Source of the DNA: CAZEMR01 sp964513465
GTDB lineage: Bacteria > Bacteroidota > Ignavibacteria > Kapaibacteriales > UBA2268
Length of the DNA stretch: 7,350 nt
Direction: 5' to 3'
Assembly: GCA_964513465.1 (NCBI GenBank)
Contig: CAZEMR010000108.1
Location: forward strand, 1 to 7,350
Under the pieces are notes generated by a model. The model was not told the DNA's origin. It ran no database searches and saw nothing but the letters and a program-made list of their open reading frames with translations. Shown in pieces: positions 6,139-7,350 of this stretch (its first letter is position 1; each line of letters starts with the position of its first letter). The position numbers were made by a program, and so were the translations under genes.

Positions 6139-6184
6139 GATTTCTCCGCGGAATAATTCGGTAAGCAGGAATTGATTTGGTTAA

Positions 6185-6213
6185 ATATAATGATTTTCCG
6201 AGAATTAACGCAA
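6185..6213 (-). promoter_or_regulatory. Possible promoter of ppk2
   Basis: Reading the - strand, TTGCGT (complement of 6208-6213) is followed after 17 bases by TTATAT (6185-6190), or after 18 by TATATT (6184-6189, 5 of 6 consensus bases). The TTGC-type -35 resembles the one proposed for the symporter gene (TTGCAT). Its -35 box touches the U-tract of the preceding gene's terminator. Start of transcription would be near 6178, about 40 bases before the ppk2 start codon. Confidence 0.35.
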
Positions 6214-6243
6214 AAATAAAAAACGCCGCGAAAAATCGCGGCG
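6212..6243 (-). terminator. Intrinsic terminator of the WG-repeat gene
   Basis: On the - strand CGCCGCG (complement of 6237-6243) pairs perfectly with CGCGGCG (complement of 6224-6230) over a 6-base loop. TTTTTTATTTTT follows (complement of 6212-6223). It lies about 37 bases after the stop codon of the WG-repeat gene. Confidence 0.92.
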
Positions 6244-6280
6244 CTGAGAAGAGGATTTAGCTTTGCAATTTTACCGTCCG

Positions 6281-7350
6281 CTACCGAACTTCCCTGTTCA
6301 GCCGCAGATCGATAAATTTTTGACATTCGGGCAGGCGGATCAATAGCTCGCCCTTTTTATTAATGTATCCTCTGATATTTTCTTTATCCGACGAAATCCA
6401 TGCCAATCCATTGACAAAGCTGTCGGCATAATCATAATCTTTTTCGTAATAATTTTTTCCTGTTTTATCTATATAAAGCCATCGGCCATCGAGCTTTACT
6501 GCGGCAAGGCCTTCCGAAAAGTCGCGCGTATCATCGAAAATGAAGTCGATGATTTTTTTTCCGCTGGTGTCGATCATGCCCCATTTGCTCATATATCTCT
6601 TGTCGATCTCGCCAACGAACGCAAGGCCCTCGGTGAATGGCCGGACATCATCGTAAATCTGCGGAATGACCATTTCCCCGACGCGGTTGATATAGCCGAA
6701 CCGGCCGCTGTTGTTGGCCTTGACGTAACCCTCGCTGAACATGCCGGGCTCGTCGTATTTCATATCTATCACCATCTCGCCGGCACGGTTGATATACCCG
6801 ACCTTGAAATCCTTGTTCGAAATAGCAGCCAGGCCTTCTGAAAAATTATAGCCCACGGCGTTGGACATTCCGATAATGACTTCGCCGTCGGGATTGATAT
6901 AGCCGCGGAAATCATTATACTTATTGAAAACATACGCAAGCCCGTCGCTGAATTCCGTTGCATCGTCGAACTCGAGCGGAATCACAAATGCGCCGCTGGT
7001 ATCGATAAACCCATACTTGCCATAAGTCTCGGAGCTGTCGGCATATACAAATATTCTCGCGCGGCCGTTTTCGAACATCCCGGCCAGATGCGAATCAACG
7101 CCAATCGGTGCCTGACCTTTCAGATTTATATATACCCAATGCGGCTTGTCATTGATTTCGGCTTTGCCGAGAAAATATCCTTCGGAATATCCGACCACAT
7201 CGTCGAGCCGCAACGCCGGAAACATCTCCTTGCCGCTCTTATCCAGAAAATGCCAGTAGTCATCAAGCTGGTATGCAACAAGCGGCACCGGCTCTTCGGC
7301 CTGGATGCGTACATTTAAGCACACAAGAGCCATCAAAATTAGTATGTATC
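6281..7350 (-). CDS. Secreted WG-repeat protein (5' end cut by window edge)
   Basis: About eight or nine WG-type beta repeats (pattern G-x-I/Y-I/N-x-x-G-x-x-V/I-I ... Y/F-D-D ... F-S-E-G-L-A) fill the protein. With residue 1 at 7336, repeat cores lie near 28-54, 67-92, 107-134, 144-170, 179-204, 213-239, 252-278, 286-312 and a partial one at 322-334. WG repeats build beta-rich scaffolds of unknown ligand; no enzymatic motif is visible. The first codons read YILILMALVCLNVRIQA before EEPVP, clearly the middle and end of a signal peptide. The frame stays open to base 7350 and the positively charged start is missing, so I place the true start beyond the edge; ATG 7333 or TTG 7336 would cut the peptide short. 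No lipobox is present (ALVC does not fit). The protein is probably periplasmic or on the cell surface. A strong terminator follows the stop, so it is the last gene of its transcript. Confidence 0.88.
   Translation of the reverse strand, partial: YILILMALVCLNVRIQAEEPVPLVAYQLDDYWHFLDKSGKEMFPALRLDDVVGYSEGYFLGKAEINDKPHWVYINLKGQAPIGVDSHLAGMFENGRARIFVYADSSETYGKYGFIDTSGAFVIPLEFDDATEFSDGLAYVFNKYNDFRGYINPDGEVIIGMSNAVGYNFSEGLAAISNKDFKVGYINRAGEMVIDMKYDEPGMFSEGYVKANNSGRFGYINRVGEMVIPQIYDDVRPFTEGLAFVGEIDKRYMSKWGMIDTSGKKIIDFIFDDTRDFSEGLAAVKLDGRWLYIDKTGKNYYEKDYDYADSFVNGLAWISSDKENIRGYINKKGELLIRLPECQKFIDLRLNREVR

Overview
The window looks like chromosomal DNA from a Gram-negative bacterium. I infer the FCB (Bacteroidetes-like) sphere, phylum not resolved. 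The grounds are a DUF3078-like outer-membrane protein, a secreted thioredoxin/beta-propeller protein of a type common there, a WG-repeat protein and a class I polyphosphate kinase 2. No rRNA, tRNA, CRISPR array, transposase or integrase was seen.

Layout. (1) 1-1682: a stand-alone sodium:solute symporter gene on + with its own promoter-like site and a strong intrinsic terminator. (2) 1683-2412: about 730 bases with no convincing gene. The left part is C-rich and G-poor on +; a very AT-rich stretch follows at about 2065-2140; then come a terminator-like hairpin (2257-2288) and a densely self-complementary segment (2295-2360) just ahead of the next gene. (3) 2413-4420: a strongly AT-rich pair on +, a small cysteine-rich secreted protein followed by a 517-residue secreted protein with an N-terminal thioredoxin-like domain (CHGC) and a beta-propeller-like remainder. 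A 12-bp hairpin lies between them. Their base composition differs sharply from the flanking genes (18 G/C in bases 3001-3060, against 42 in 721-780 and 37 in 4681-4740), so the pair looks acquired. (4) 4426-5251: a DUF3078-like outer-membrane beta-barrel gene starting 5 bases after the pair. Its reading frame is broken by one base in a run of nine T inside the signal peptide; eight T would restore a perfect 274-residue secreted protein. (5) 5305-6138 on -: polyphosphate kinase 2 (class I), convergent with the barrel gene. (6) 6281-7350 on -: a secreted WG-repeat protein, ended by a strong terminator and running off the right edge at its signal peptide.

Working together: the symporter, ppk2 and the WG-repeat gene look like independent transcription units. 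The most novel content is the AT-rich pair. A secreted protein with five cysteines sits directly upstream of a secreted redox-fold/propeller protein, which suggests a two-component envelope system in which the large protein handles or recognises the small one. The layout recalls the Bacteroidetes pairing of small NVEALS-type secreted peptides with 6-bladed beta-propeller proteins. That functional link is inference. The second notable signal is the T9 tract in the barrel gene, which could be a phase-variation switch, a transcriptional-slippage site, a decay mutation or an assembly error.
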